Assembly (NCBI GenBank): GCA_963573385.1
Contig: CAUYLG010070704.1
Location: forward strand, 1-64,000
Reading direction: 5' to 3'
Origin: Cacajao melanocephalus
Lineage: Eukaryota > Chordata > Mammalia > Primates > Pitheciidae
DNA: 64,000 bases
The translations under genes and the position numbers were made by a program. Below, in pieces: positions 53,680 to 63,995 of this stretch (its first letter is position 1; each line of letters opens with the position of its first letter). The notes beneath the pieces are model-generated. The model was not told the DNA's origin and made no database searches. It saw nothing but the letters and a program-made list of their open reading frames with translations.

Positions 53680-53840
53680 AGCTGAGTGCTATGCATTACT
53701 GCTACATGTATTGTCTCATTTAATCCACATGAAGATCCAAACAAGTCTATTACTTATATTTTACAAATGAAAACAATCAAAACTACATAGAGGCTCAGGA
53801 GGTAAAGCAATTTGCAGAAGGTAACACAGCTAAGCAGAGA
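53680..53840 (-). mobile_element. MIR SINE fragment
   Basis: TTGTCTCATTTAATCCACAT and GCAGAAGGTAACACAGCTAA match antisense MIR. Confidence 0.75.
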
Positions 53841-53924
53841 AACACTTTGCAGACAGTCAGACATTTCCCTTATAGATACTGCCAACTACGCACATTGGTC
53901 CATCCTTCAAAGTCCAGCTCATGG

Positions 53925-54155
53925 AGGGGTTGGAGGCACGGACTCAGGAGCTAGGCTGCTGGGGCTCAAGTCTCATTTCCATCCCACTTCTTATTCATTT
54001 TGAGATCTTGGAAATGTCACTTGCCTCTTTGTATGTCAGTTCCCCCATCAGTAAACAGGAGATAGCAGCATCTGCCTCCAATTGCTAAGGAGATTACATG
54101 AGTCAGCGTTTGTAGCCCATGGAGCAACATCTGGCACATGGTTGGTGCTATGAGG
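53925..54155 (+). mobile_element. MIR SINE, near full length
   Basis: CTGGGGCTCAAGTCTCATTT, GGAAATGTCACTTGCCTCTT, CCCCCATCAGTAAACAGGAG and TCTGGCACATGGTTGGTGC are in order. Confidence 0.82.
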
Positions 54156-54159
54156 ACCA

Positions 54160-55840
54160 GCCCAGCTCCCCTTGACCTCTCCCCTCTCCAAATGCACAGA
54201 TCATCAATAACTGTTAGCTCCCTGCCTGGTATCCAAGCATCGATGCACACATTCACTTTTCCTCCCAAACAGGAGCTGAGCTGACTCAGGCACTCACTAA
54301 TTTCCCTCTCTAGCAGCTGGCCTGCTTGGCTGCACACAGTAGAACCCGAAAAAATACCAACTACACATCCAGTGAGGTCTGTGCTCTCTTCAGAAGATTC
54401 TTTTGTTATCTATTTTGTTTTCCCTTCATTTTCTTTTTCTTTTTTTCCTTTTTGGGTGCTTTTTGTTAAGGATACAGCTAATACATCTTCACAAAGCCTA
54501 TTTTCAAACCTCTTAAAATTACTAGAGGTGGGAGATGAACGCCCTGTTCTGCTGAAGTCCGGCAAACTGAAGGACACGGCAACTTCTGCCCACTTTATAA
54601 GAAGCAAACAAACACAGGCAAATTTTGTTGAAAATGCATACAGACAGTGGCAAGTGAGAAACAGCCAGGGCTCAGGGGAGCTCTGTCTCTGGACGGCATC
54701 CCACAGGAACTCGAGGGACCAACAATACATGGCTGAGTTTTCATAAAGAACTAAGCTCTTCCAGCCCCTCAAGGTGAAGCTGGTCCTGATAACCTGCTCA
54801 GAACCCCTTCTGCTTTCTTTCAAGCAAAACACTATGACAGTGTCTTTTCCCGATAAAAAAGATGAGCCACCATTCATGATGAACAATTTCTATCTAAATA
54901 TATTCAAGTCCGTGGGCAAACCCCCTTACCATACCATTTACATATTCCTATGCAACACTGTTTTTGATGTGCATCCTGGAGACTTTGTTGCTTTAGATAT
55001 TTGCCACATAATTTATATCGCAGATTAGTGAGATGCTGTGAAAATGGTCATGGCTAAGAAAGAGAAAAGCTTGCCTTTGTGGTGTCATGAGTGTCCACAC
55101 TGGTATGAATTCACCAATATCCTGTGTTCTCTGAAACATCACTGATACGCTGTGCATTCCTTTTACATTGCAATCTACCCTTAACTCACAGCTTCACAGA
55201 TATGAAGGGGAATTGTGAAGTTTGTCCAGTCCAGGAGTGGCAAATAGATTCCATCCTCAGAAACATCACTAAATGATCAATTGATAGTAGATTCCAGAAG
55301 CATTGTACTGAGAAGGATACATGGGCTAAGCCAGAGGTTATTAGCAATATCTGCCATGAGAACAGTTACAGTACAATGGCACATGAGCCACTTATTTGCC
55401 ACTGCAGGCTGTTTAACCTCTCTACTCTGCAGATAAAGAAGCTATATGATGCTCTCAAGATCACACAGACAGCACTGGCAGGAAGGCAACCCTCACATTG
55501 CCAGTTGTACTGTCTGCTCCCAGCTGTGTGACACACGCTCACTCCACCACTGAACAAAATGAGCAGATCTGCTCATATGGGTAATATGGCAGGTGAAGAA
55601 AACGGATCTGAATTAGGGTCTGTGAAAAATTGAAGAAGACGAAGCTTGCAGGTAGGAGAGAAGGCTAGGCACGCCAAGCTGGGACATGCCATCATTAAGT
55701 CATTGTTTGGTTGGAGTCCTGCTGTGTGTCTTGCCCTCCTTTTCTCATGAAGGTGGAGTCTCTGAGCTCCTGGTGAAGAAGTGAGTCAGTGGTAGAGAAA
55801 AGTCTCTGAATGGCACAATCAGGAAGCCTGAATGGCCGTT
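54160..55840. other. Intronic sequence, no confident feature
   Basis: 54372-54886 is open on both strands (124 and 158 codons) but has no recognisable domain or splice signals. 55400-55520 is faintly MIR-like. Confidence 0.45.
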
Positions 55841-56199
55841 TGTGGCACTCATGAAGTGTATATGTATGTGTGGGAGTGCAAGGATCAGCATGCATGTGCT
55901 TGCGGAAGGGAACAAGGGCTGCTGCTTGGCAAAGGAGAAGCACCATATGCAATTACACATACATATAATACAGATATACCATGTATGTATGTATACACAC
56001 ACATACATATACACAATATAGAGATATACATGTACACCATATACCTTTACAGCACCATATGCAATTACATAGACATATAATACAGATATGCCATGTATAT
56101 TTATATACACACATATATATATACACCATATATGTCCATATACAGTATGTGTATGCCTGTATGTACATATGTACACACACACACACATATATACACAAA

Positions 56200-56291
56200 G
56201 TCACTGAAGGTCATTGGGAAACAAAACAATAGCAGAAGCATGAGTAGGTTGGGCAGCTTAGCTTTGAGATATCTGTGACCTGTTAAATGTG
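56200..56291 (-). repeat. Duplicate 1 of the CDH13 exon acceptor region (acceptor lost)
   Basis: This is a second copy of the same segment, 208 bp from duplicate 2. It shares GTCACTGAAGGTCA, AGCATGAGTAGGTTGG and GCAGCTTAGCTTTGAGATAT. Here the acceptor AG has become AA (CCCAATGACC on the minus strand), so this copy cannot act as a 3' splice site at that position. Duplicates 1 and 2 share GGGCAGCTTAGCTTTGAG, which differs from the parent, so one was probably copied from the other. Confidence 0.85.
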
Positions 56292-56407
56292 GGTGCATAC
56301 GTGTGTATATACACATACATATAGACATATATATACACCATATACATATACAGAACCATATACAATTACATATACATATATACATAAACACGCATACATA
56401 TACTGAA

Positions 56408-56510
56408 GTCACTGAAGGTCACTGGGAAGCAAAACAAAACAAAACAACAGAATGAACATGAGTAGGTTGGGCAGCTTAGCTTTGAGATATCTCTGACATA
56501 TTAAATGTGG
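56408..56510 (-). repeat. Duplicate 2 of the CDH13 exon acceptor region
   Basis: About 100 bp closely resembles 57691-57787: the first ~14 bp of the exon, the acceptor, the pyrimidine tract and about 80 bp of upstream intron. Shared anchors on the plus strand are GTCACTGAAGGTCACT, CATGAGTAGGTTGG and CAGCTTAGCTTTGAGATATC (CCGCTTAGCTCTGAGACATC in the parent). The acceptor dinucleotide is retained; on the minus strand it reads TTTTGCTTCCCAG then TGACCTTCAGTGAC. After about 14 exon-like bases the sequence enters the TA/CA minisatellite. It is a decoy or pseudo-exon acceptor, and spliced use is not shown. Confidence 0.85.
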
Positions 56511-56889
56511 ATGTATACGTATGTGTATAAGTGCACATATACCATATGTATGTATACATATACATATACACATATGAATATGGTACATATATCATGGTAC
56601 ATTGTATATGGTACATACATATATATAGTATACATACATGTATATGGTATTCACATAAATATATAACATATGCAGATACAGCACCATATACATACATGTG
56701 GTATATGTGAATGTAATATATACATGTACATATATGTACACATGCACACACATCATATATGTATAATAGCACTATATGCAGGACCATATGCAACTCTAGT
56801 GGGCTGCTGTTTCTTACCTATTCGCCATCCATTTCCCTTCCTCTGAAAACAGCTCCTTAATTTACTTAGAGTAACTACAATTATTTCAT

Positions 56890-57415
56890 TCTCAGTCCAT
56901 ATATTTTTAGGTGAATAGGGTTGATTCTGCCCTGGCTTCAGGAAAAGAAATGTGGCCAAGATGTGGCCAACCAGAACATCACAACCCAACGGATACCATG
57001 TTTAGTTCAGGGGTAGGCACATGATCTAACCTACGAGATTCAATTTCAAGGTTTTGTTAGCATCATCTAGAAGAGATGGTATCTCAGGTGACTTCAGACT
57101 AGGAAAATGAGAGGAAGTGCTGAAACCTCCACACTGGGAGGCAGAAAGAGATGTGACCATCTTAGTACATCTAATAAAAGGAAAATGGAACCACGAGATG
57201 CATAGGGATTAAAGCTGATGTCATCATTTGGACACCAGTACATAGCCATGCCTGAAGGCAGAACTATCCCTAAAATAGTTACATGAATTAACCCATGAAC
57301 TATCCCTAAATTAGTTACATGAGTCGGTCAATTCTCACTGCCCCTCCCCCATATTTTTAGAATTGGGTTTCTGTCATTTGCAACAACAATGACAAAAAGA
57401 ATCTTAGCCAATATA
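56890..57415 (+). mobile_element. MLT1-like LTR remnant next to the CDH13 exon
   Basis: TTCTGCCCTGGCTTCAGGAA near the start and TTAGAATTGGGTTTCTGTCA, TTTGCAACAACAATGACAAA at the end match an MLT1 LTR. It is antisense to CDH13 and ends about 80 bp from the donor site. It contains the 36-bp tandem at 57261. Confidence 0.7.
57261..57325 (+). repeat. Tandem duplication, 36-bp period
   Basis: GAACTATCCCTAAAATAGTT then ACATGA at 57261 is repeated at 57297 with one A/T change. Confidence 0.9.
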
Positions 57416-57486
57416 ATAAAGACCCATTTTCCACATAAGACAGGCAGAACATAACGTTCTCCTTGAACCCAAGTTATCTCAAACAG

Positions 57487-57495
57487 ATGTGTTAC
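57487..57495 (-). promoter_or_regulatory. CDH13: 5' splice site (donor) of the CDH13 exon
   Basis: On the minus strand the exon ends TTGCAG and the intron opens GTAACAC. The GT is canonical and the exon-side CAG is consensus, though +4/+5 (A, C) are not ideal. An MLT1 LTR remnant ends about 80 bp further into the intron. Confidence 0.8.
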
Positions 57496-57704
57496 CTGCA
57501 AGGAGCCCTGGACGTCTTTCCCCCCGACAATCACGAGTTCTGCCATGTCTTCTGCATGCGGGGTCCGTGCATGGATGAATAGAGTTCTGCCCACTGCAGT
57601 TATGTTTCTCAGGGCAACTAAGCCACCATCACTGTTCACCCTGAAGTATGGGCTTGAGACCTCATAGCGTAGCTTGTCATTTCCCTTACAGTCACTGAAG
57701 GTCA
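57496..57704 (-). CDS. CDH13: CDH13 (cadherin-13/T-cadherin) internal coding exon, prodomain
   Basis: The minus strand reads 69 uninterrupted codons that I recognise as the N-terminal propeptide of cadherin-13, a GPI-anchored atypical cadherin that mediates weak homophilic adhesion and binds LDL and adiponectin. Visible landmarks are [20 protein letters not shown] at the start (Cys at exon residue 5), an NIT glycosylation sequon at residues 33-35, [20 protein letters not shown] in the second half and QGSLQ at the end. In the family this precedes the furin site and the first cadherin repeat, so the propeptide is removed on maturation. The exon opens after a TAG acceptor with two bases (TG) completing a split codon (phase 1) and closes on a full CAG codon before GTAAC (phase 0). 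It is probably exon 3. About four conservative changes (K/R, V/I) separate it from human CDH13 as I recall it. No frameshift or stop is present. No other exon was found, as expected for a gene of roughly a megabase. Confidence 0.95.
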
Positions 57705-57760
57705 CTAGGAAACAAACAAAACAACAGAAGGAGCATGAGTAGGTTGGACCGCTTAGCTCT
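57705..57760 (-). promoter_or_regulatory. CDH13: 3' splice site (acceptor) of the CDH13 exon
   Basis: On the minus strand a T-rich tract (TTGTTTTGTTTGTTTCCTAG) ends in AG at 57705-57706 immediately before the reading frame. A possible branch region, CCTACTCATG, lies about 40 bases upstream. This site and its flanks are the parent of the two copies at 56200 and 56408. Confidence 0.85.
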
Positions 57761-57959
57761 GAGACATCTCTGATCTGTCAAATGTGAATTGCCACATAGT
57801 TCCTCACCCCAGAGTTCACAAACACTGCCTTTTATCCCACAGGAAGCCACTTGTACCCAAGTGACTTTGTGCTGGAAGACTTTACTCAATCAAGACACGC
57901 CCTTGATCACCTCGCACATTCCAGGCAGGTGCTAAGCTCTGAGAATGCACACTTGAGGG

Positions 57960-58250
57960 AAGCGATCTAATCCTGGCATGTGTGGGTGACTGAGCAGAAA
58001 CACAGGGTGCTCAGGGGCATTGAGGAAAGCTGCACAGAGACAATATTCGAGCCAGGTATTGAAGATGAGCAGGAGATGAGATGGCCCTTAAGAATGTGGA
58101 AGACATTACAGGCTATTCAAAGGTGCAGGGATGAGGGATAAATAGCAAAATGGATTAAGGGAAAGAAAATTAATGATGTGCTTGGCTCAGGAGCAAACTT
58201 AAACTGTGGCAGGGATGTTGGGGATCTAGAAGGGAAGGGTGGAAATGAAG
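57960..58250 (+). mobile_element. Ancient interspersed repeat (tentative)
   Basis: GAGCCAGGTATTGAAGATGA and ATGTGCTTGGCTCAGGAGCA resemble the repeat at 49345. Confidence 0.35.
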
Positions 58251-58294
58251 CTGATAATGTCTGGGAGACACATTGGGAAAAGCCAGCAAGTTAG

Positions 58295-58346
58295 GGTGCT
58301 TTCTGTAGTCCTGGGTGATTTGTGCTTTCTGTAGCCCTGGAAGATT
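58295..58346 (+). repeat. Short tandem duplication, about 24-bp period
   Basis: GTGCTTTCTGTAGTCCTGGG then GTGCTTTCTGTAGCCCTGGA in direct succession. Confidence 0.85.
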
Positions 58347-58395
58347 TGTTGCGTGGAGAGGGTCAAGATAGGGTGTGTGCTCTGCTTCCAGTGGA

Positions 58396-59230
<835 letters not shown>

Positions 59231-59234
59231 TTTA

Positions 59235-59790
59235 GTAAACCTTTAATCAAAGCATAACGTAGACACAGAAAAGTGCATACATCAGAATGTACAACTCAGT
59301 GAATTTTTACAAAGTAAGCACACCCAACTGCCCAGCACCCAGACCATTACATGACATATTACCAGTTCCCTGCCTTCCTGAGTAAAATTCCTACTCTCTT
59401 CCCCAGAGGCTACATTATTCTAGCTTCTAATACCATAGATTGGTTTTACCTGCATTTGCACTGCATCTAATGGGATCATACAGTATGCACTCTTTCCTGT
59501 TTGGCTTCTTCATTCAACGCTACGTTCTGTGAGATTCATCATGTGCCTGTGAGTCATGGTAGTTTATTCTAATCACTGTAATGGTAATCACTGATCACTA
59601 TATAGTATCCAGGCTACTATATGTACCTTAATCATCATATAGTATTCCATTATGCGATGGTACTGAGTCTATTTATCTATTCTATCGTCGATGGGCGTCT
59701 GGATTATTTCCTGTTTGGCGATCCAAATATTGTTGTTAGGAACTTTCTTGTATACATCTTTTGGTAACAATATCTACATAGGTTCTACCT
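59235..59790 (-). mobile_element. Antisense L1M 3' UTR fragment
   Basis: TAATGGGATCATACAGTATG, CACTCTTTCCTGTTTGGCTT and CATATAGTATTCCATTATGC follow the reversed L1M 3' UTR. Confidence 0.82.
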
Positions 59791-59875
59791 AGCACACTGT
59801 TAAAGCCATGTAAATATAAGCTCATCTAAACTCATCTACATAGGTCCCAGCACACTGTGAATGCCAAGTAAATTT
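59771..59875 (+). repeat. Direct duplication, about 65-bp period
   Basis: TCTACATAGGTTCTACCTAG and CACACTGTTAAAGCC recur as TCTACATAGGTCCCAG and CACACTGTGAATGCC. Confidence 0.82.
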
Positions 59876-59959
59876 CTGAAAAGCTAAGCTTATATTTATA
59901 CTCTGGGAAGATGATACTTATGGTGATGATAATCATATTAACTCATAATAATAGTGGAT

Positions 59960-60180
59960 AATGCAGATTGAGAACTTTTTGCATTCAAGGATCGGTGCTA
60001 TGCATTTTGCACACATCATCCTAATTAATCTTTACAATGACAATGAATGAAGTTCTATTTTGACCCCCTTCCCCTACAGTTTCTCAATAAGGAAACTGAG
60101 GCTTATAGAGGGCAAAGTTCATGCCCGATACACACACGTTGCAAATGATGAGTCAGGATTTGAACCCTGTATCATTTGGC
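59960..60180 (-). mobile_element. MIR SINE
   Basis: TATGCATTTTGCACACATCA, AGGAAACTGAGGCTTATAGA and GTCAGGATTTGAACCCTGTA match antisense MIR. Confidence 0.82.
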
Positions 60181-60260
60181 TGTTACCACTGTGTGTTTTC
60201 AATAAAGAGAATACCTCATGGAGAATACAACCCTTCTGAAATCCTATCAAAACCTGAATA

Positions 60261-60590
60261 CAGTAGTTCTCCCATATCCATGGCTTTGCTTTGTGCAATT
60301 TCAGATACCCATGATCAACACAGGTCTGAAAATATTAAATGGGAAATTCCAGAAATAAACAATTCATAAGTTTCAAATTGTGTGTTGTTTTGAGTATTGT
60401 TATCATTGTTCTATTTTATCATTAGTTATCATTGTTCATATTTTACAGTTCCTAATTTGTAAATTAAAATTTAACATAGCTATATATGTATAGGGCAAAT
60501 AAGCATATATAGGGTTGGGTAATATCCACGGATTGAGGTATCCACTGTGGGTCTTGGAATTCATCCCCTGAGGACAAGCAGGGAATACTG
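60261..60590. mobile_element. Tigger-derived MITE with TA target duplication
   Basis: CAGTAGTTCTCCCATATCCA to CAGGGAATACTG, with TA at 60259-60260 and 60591-60592. AAATGGGAAATTCCAGAAAT and AAACAATTCATAAGTTTCAA are internal motifs shared with the Tigger at 35288. Confidence 0.85.
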
Positions 60591-60593
60591 TAG

Positions 60594-61100
60594 AGTGTTG
60601 TGAGTGCCCTTCTCAGTCCTGTTTTCGTTCCTGCTCAGTCCTGAAGAGCATTGCATGGTGCCACTTGGTCACTCTACAAGGGTTTATAAGGCTTTCCATG
60701 GCTACATCAGCTTTGGGACCATCACCGCATAGACATACAAGTGGACTCTCAGGAGCCTGCAGTTCTCAGACACTTGCTCACTTTCTCTAACCATGTTGGT
60801 AGCCAAGATTAATTGAACATGCTTAGTTTCAGTTTTTGGAAGTGAACTATGAAGAAGTAACACCAAAGTTGCTTTCACTGTCACCGCCAATTAGTATTCA
60901 TTCACTGGAGGCAAATTACTCAAACGACAAGGCCTGACAGGAAATTACTGTTTCAACTGCCAGCATGAGGTTCTAGCCCTAACCCTTGAACAGAATCCAA
61001 GTAGACAGTCTCAGCTGGGGAGTGAATGGGGTAGAGGGAAAAGGATATAAAAGTTTGTGGGGGTTCTAGATTTGCAGCCAAGTTCCTTCTTCCTACCCTT
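60594..61100. other. Intronic sequence without an assigned feature
   Basis: No repeat or exon recognised. Confidence 0.4.
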
Positions 61101-61104
61101 TCTT

Positions 61105-61290
61105 CCTTCCATAAATGTTTGCTGAGAACCTACATTATGCTAGATGCCAAGGTTATAACGTTGAACAAAGATAGGTACAGTCCCTAGTTTGAAGTCTAAT
61201 GTGGAAGACAGATATTAATTTAATACTCTTATAAGTAATAGGGGACCTATTGCAGGTAGAGAAAATCACAACATATACAAAGGTACTGGG
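61105..61290 (+). mobile_element. Ancient mammalian interspersed repeat (family not assigned)
   Basis: AATGTTTGCTGAGAACCTAC, ATTATGCTAGATGCCAAGG and TAGTTTGAAGTCTAATGTGG match the order at 49345. Confidence 0.5.
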
Positions 61291-61519
61291 GCATCTACAA
61301 AACTGGAAATAAGCCAGTTAAGACTGGCACAGACAGCAAGGGAGCAAGCAAGGAAGTGAGAATGGAGATAAGCTGAGCCCAGGCAATGTGGAGTACTGGG
61401 GGTCACACAGCCCTGGCTCCTTGGAGGATGCCTTGGATTCTCCAGTTGCAACTATAAGACTAGGTTTTCTCCACCTGAGTCTCATATAACTAAGGATCTT
61501 CATTGCAAAACAATACTTA

Positions 61520-61905
61520 GCACTCAAGGTCTTCCATGTCTAGGCTGTCCATCAGGCTCCCATCTGCCTTTGTTTTCACTCCACACCTCACACCTCACCC
61601 ACTCTTGCATCTCCCTACGCTACCATCCCACCCTTTGTGTACAGTGCTCCTTCTCTGCAGAAGGCATTTCTCACCTTCTTCACCCTGTTAACTCTTGCTT
61701 ATTCTTCAAGATTCAACTGAATCAACTTCTTCAAACATTCTCTTTGTGTTCCCACAGTTCCCTGCAAATAGGACCTTTTATATCATGTTATATCAATGTG
61801 TCCATATTAACCATTTGTTTTTTTTGCACCAGAAACAAGAGCAGAAATTGAGTCTTGTTCTTTCATTCATCTTTACATCTCCAGCAATGAAAAGAATGTT
61901 TTTCC
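61520..61905 (+). mobile_element. L2 LINE 3' fragment
   Basis: AGAAGGCATTTCTCACCTTC, ATTCTTCAAGATTCAACTGA, GAGCAGAAATTGAGTCTTGT and TTTACATCTCCAGCAATGAA follow the L2 3' end. Confidence 0.7.
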
Positions 61906-61909
61906 ATAT

Positions 61910-62322
61910 GGGAGGCCATCGATAATAATTCCACTTAACTCAATTACTCTCCAGGGCAAAATGATGCTTTAGTGATGGTGGAGGATTGGGGGTCTCTCTT
62001 CTGTGCTATGAGGAAGAGAGGCTGCCGCCAAGGCTGTGAATTGGGAAAAGAGGCCCCTAGTGACCTCTTGACTTTATTGAACCCAGCAGTAGGGAGTGGA
62101 AGGAAACAAAGAACTCAGCTATGCTCTCCCCTTGGCCCCCAGATCCCGCATGTATCCATTTATAATGGTGCTCAGCTGCTGTGCTTAGCTTTGATCTAGC
62201 TCATTGGTGAAGTCAGAGGTGGTGCCTTATCTGTCCCTGTAATGCCAGTAAAACTTGCATAGCCCTGAAGAATGGTTGGAATCAGTGTGTGCATTTTGAA
62301 TGAAGTGATGCTTGGACAAACA
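61910..62322. other. Intronic sequence without an assigned feature
   Basis: Nothing recognised. Confidence 0.4.
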
Positions 62323-62324
62323 GT

Positions 62325-62810
62325 CATGGCATCTACTAGTTATTGAATGGTTCCTGAGTGCTAGGCTCTTTGCAAAGGACTGTACAAGCCATACCTCCTT
62401 TTAGCCTCACAGCACTTCTATAGCAGAGTTGCTCAACTTTTGTTTTTTTCATTATCTACTCCCCTGAGGACTCTTTAAAGAATTTTTTTCTAATTGCCAC
62501 TATCCCTATAAAATTTTAATATCACAGATATGCTCATATCTGTTTAGGTACTGCATGTATATCTGTATGTTACATTTGTAAGTACAATTTTTGTCCCCAC
62601 CTCGAACCTATTTCACCCCCTTGGGGGAAATATAGCCCCAATGAGAATGCACAGTCTGTAATCTATAGGTGTCATATTATATCTTAGAGGAGAAGAGATT
62701 GAGTCTCAGAGACACTGACTGACTGACTCACAGTCCCATATCCGGAAAGGCATAGAGCAAGAACTTGTCCCTGATCTGTTCAGTCTGTCTCTATAGCCCA
62801 AGCTCTGGGC
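62325..62810 (-). mobile_element. MIR split by a MER-type DNA transposon
   Basis: 62325-62430 and 62655-62810 are antisense MIR pieces (GAGTCTCAGAGACACTGACT). Between them, AGTTGCTCAACTTTTG to CACCCCCTTGGGGGAAATAT is a decayed non-autonomous DNA transposon of uncertain family. Confidence 0.6.
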
Positions 62811-63074
62811 ACATCTACTTCTTAGGAACAGATGGGCAAGAGGAGAAAGGACAGTTGGCCCAGTCTGGCCCCCTTGGGCATCTCACAAATCCCTTTGGGG
62901 TCATCACAGGTATCAAGTGAGATCACACTGAGATAACAAATGCAATTTCAGGACCTGGCACATCATAGGCACTCAATACCTTTAAGCACCCTTCCTGACC
63001 TTCTAAATCAAATGCCTAACAGTTGCATAATAGTGTCTTTGTATATTTTTGATACCACTCACCAACTCGGGAAC

Positions 63075-63290
63075 AGGTGCTTTAGGCCATGGCTCTTTCT
63101 CAAGGCTGGCCATCTATGAAATCGCCAAAGGAACATTAAAAAGAATAGCAATACCTGCCCCCACTCTCTCCCCAAATTATGATACAATTGTGCTGAGTTG
63201 GGGTCTGCATGCACAAGTATCTCTTAAAAGCTCCCCCTGATGAACCTAATGCAGACAAAGCCAGGAACCAGGACCTTACATAATAAACTG
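63075..63290 (+). mobile_element. MER5-type MITE
   Basis: GAACATTAAAAAGAATAGCA, TTGTGCTGAGTTGGGGTCTG and GCTCCCCCTGATGAACCTAA are MER5A-like. Confidence 0.68.
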
Positions 63291-63439
63291 TTTGTCAAGG
63301 TGACAGCTCTCTACATTTCCAAGCCATTCCTGGAAAGGAGTAGAGGTTGGGGACCTGGCATAACAGCAACTATTATTTCTATTCTCCAAGAAAGGGTAGT
63401 TTTAAGGGTAGGTTTTTAAGCCCTCTTCTATCCTGGCTT

Positions 63440-63995
63440 ATGTGTAGGAGCCCTGTGACTTTGGGCAAATCACCTGATGCAGTTTGGCTGTGTCCCCACA
63501 CAAATCTCATCTTGAATTGTAGTTCCCATAAACCCCGTATGTTATGGAAGGAAGCTGGTGGGAGGTAATTTAATCAAGGGGGTGGTCACCTCCATGTTGT
63601 TCTTGTGATAGTGAGTTCTCACACGATCTGATGGTTTTATAAAGGGCGTTCTCCCCCTTCACTCTGCACTTCCCCCTGCTGCCGCCTTGTGAAGAAGGAC
63701 GTGTTTGCTTCCCCTTCTGCCATGATTATAAGCTTCCTGAGGCCTCCCCAGCCATGTTGAACTGTGAGTCAATTACATCTCTTTTCTTAATAAATTATCC
63801 TGTCTCAGGTATATCTTTATTAGTAGCACAAAAACAGACTAATATACCATCCATATTCTTTACTTCTCAATGTCTTTATCATCTGTAAAGTGGGCATCTT
63901 CCTGAAAGGTACTATAATCCTTACGGTATGTGTAAACAAGATAATGCAAGCCTACACACAGAAAGCACTTAGGACAGAGCTTGGTGTTCCATGAA
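63440..63995 (+). mobile_element. MIR SINE split by an MST/THE1 LTR
   Basis: TGTGACTTTGGGCAAATCAC precedes the LTR; ATCATCTGTAAAGTGGGCAT and GAAAGCACTTAGGACAGAGC follow it. Confidence 0.72.
63475..63846 (+). mobile_element. MST/THE1-type solo LTR
   Basis: TGATGCAGTTTGGCTGTGTC, TCTCACACGATCTGATGGTT, GAGGCCTCCCCAGCCATGTT and AAAAACAGACTAATATA are diagnostic. It is inserted in a MIR. Confidence 0.93.

Larger units (their letters stand above)
55850..56780. repeat. Compound TA/CA-rich minisatellite beside the CDH13 exon
   Basis: Runs of ATAC, ACAC and TATA alternate with a recurring core resembling CACCATATGCAATTACA followed by ACATATAATACAGATA. The core is clear near 55941 and 56055 (period about 114 bp) and in degraded form near 56353, 56682 and 56780. 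The two acceptor-region duplicates sit inside this array, so the larger unit is about 208 bp. Apparent open frames here are simple-sequence artefacts. Confidence 0.8.

Noticed and set aside
54372..54886. Longest open frames in the window (124 codons plus, 158 codons minus) as a gene
   Set aside because: Both strands are open over the same bases, with no recognisable domain, promoter, splice context or neighbouring exon.
55745..56793. Several Y/C/V/I-rich frames in the TA/CA array
   Set aside because: Low-complexity translation of the minisatellite. The [12 protein letters not shown] stretch is the duplicated intronic pyrimidine tract, not a signal peptide.
57328..57889. Open frames running past the CDH13 exon on both sides
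   Set aside because: They read through the acceptor and donor into intron. The match to CDH13 stops exactly at 57496 and 57704.
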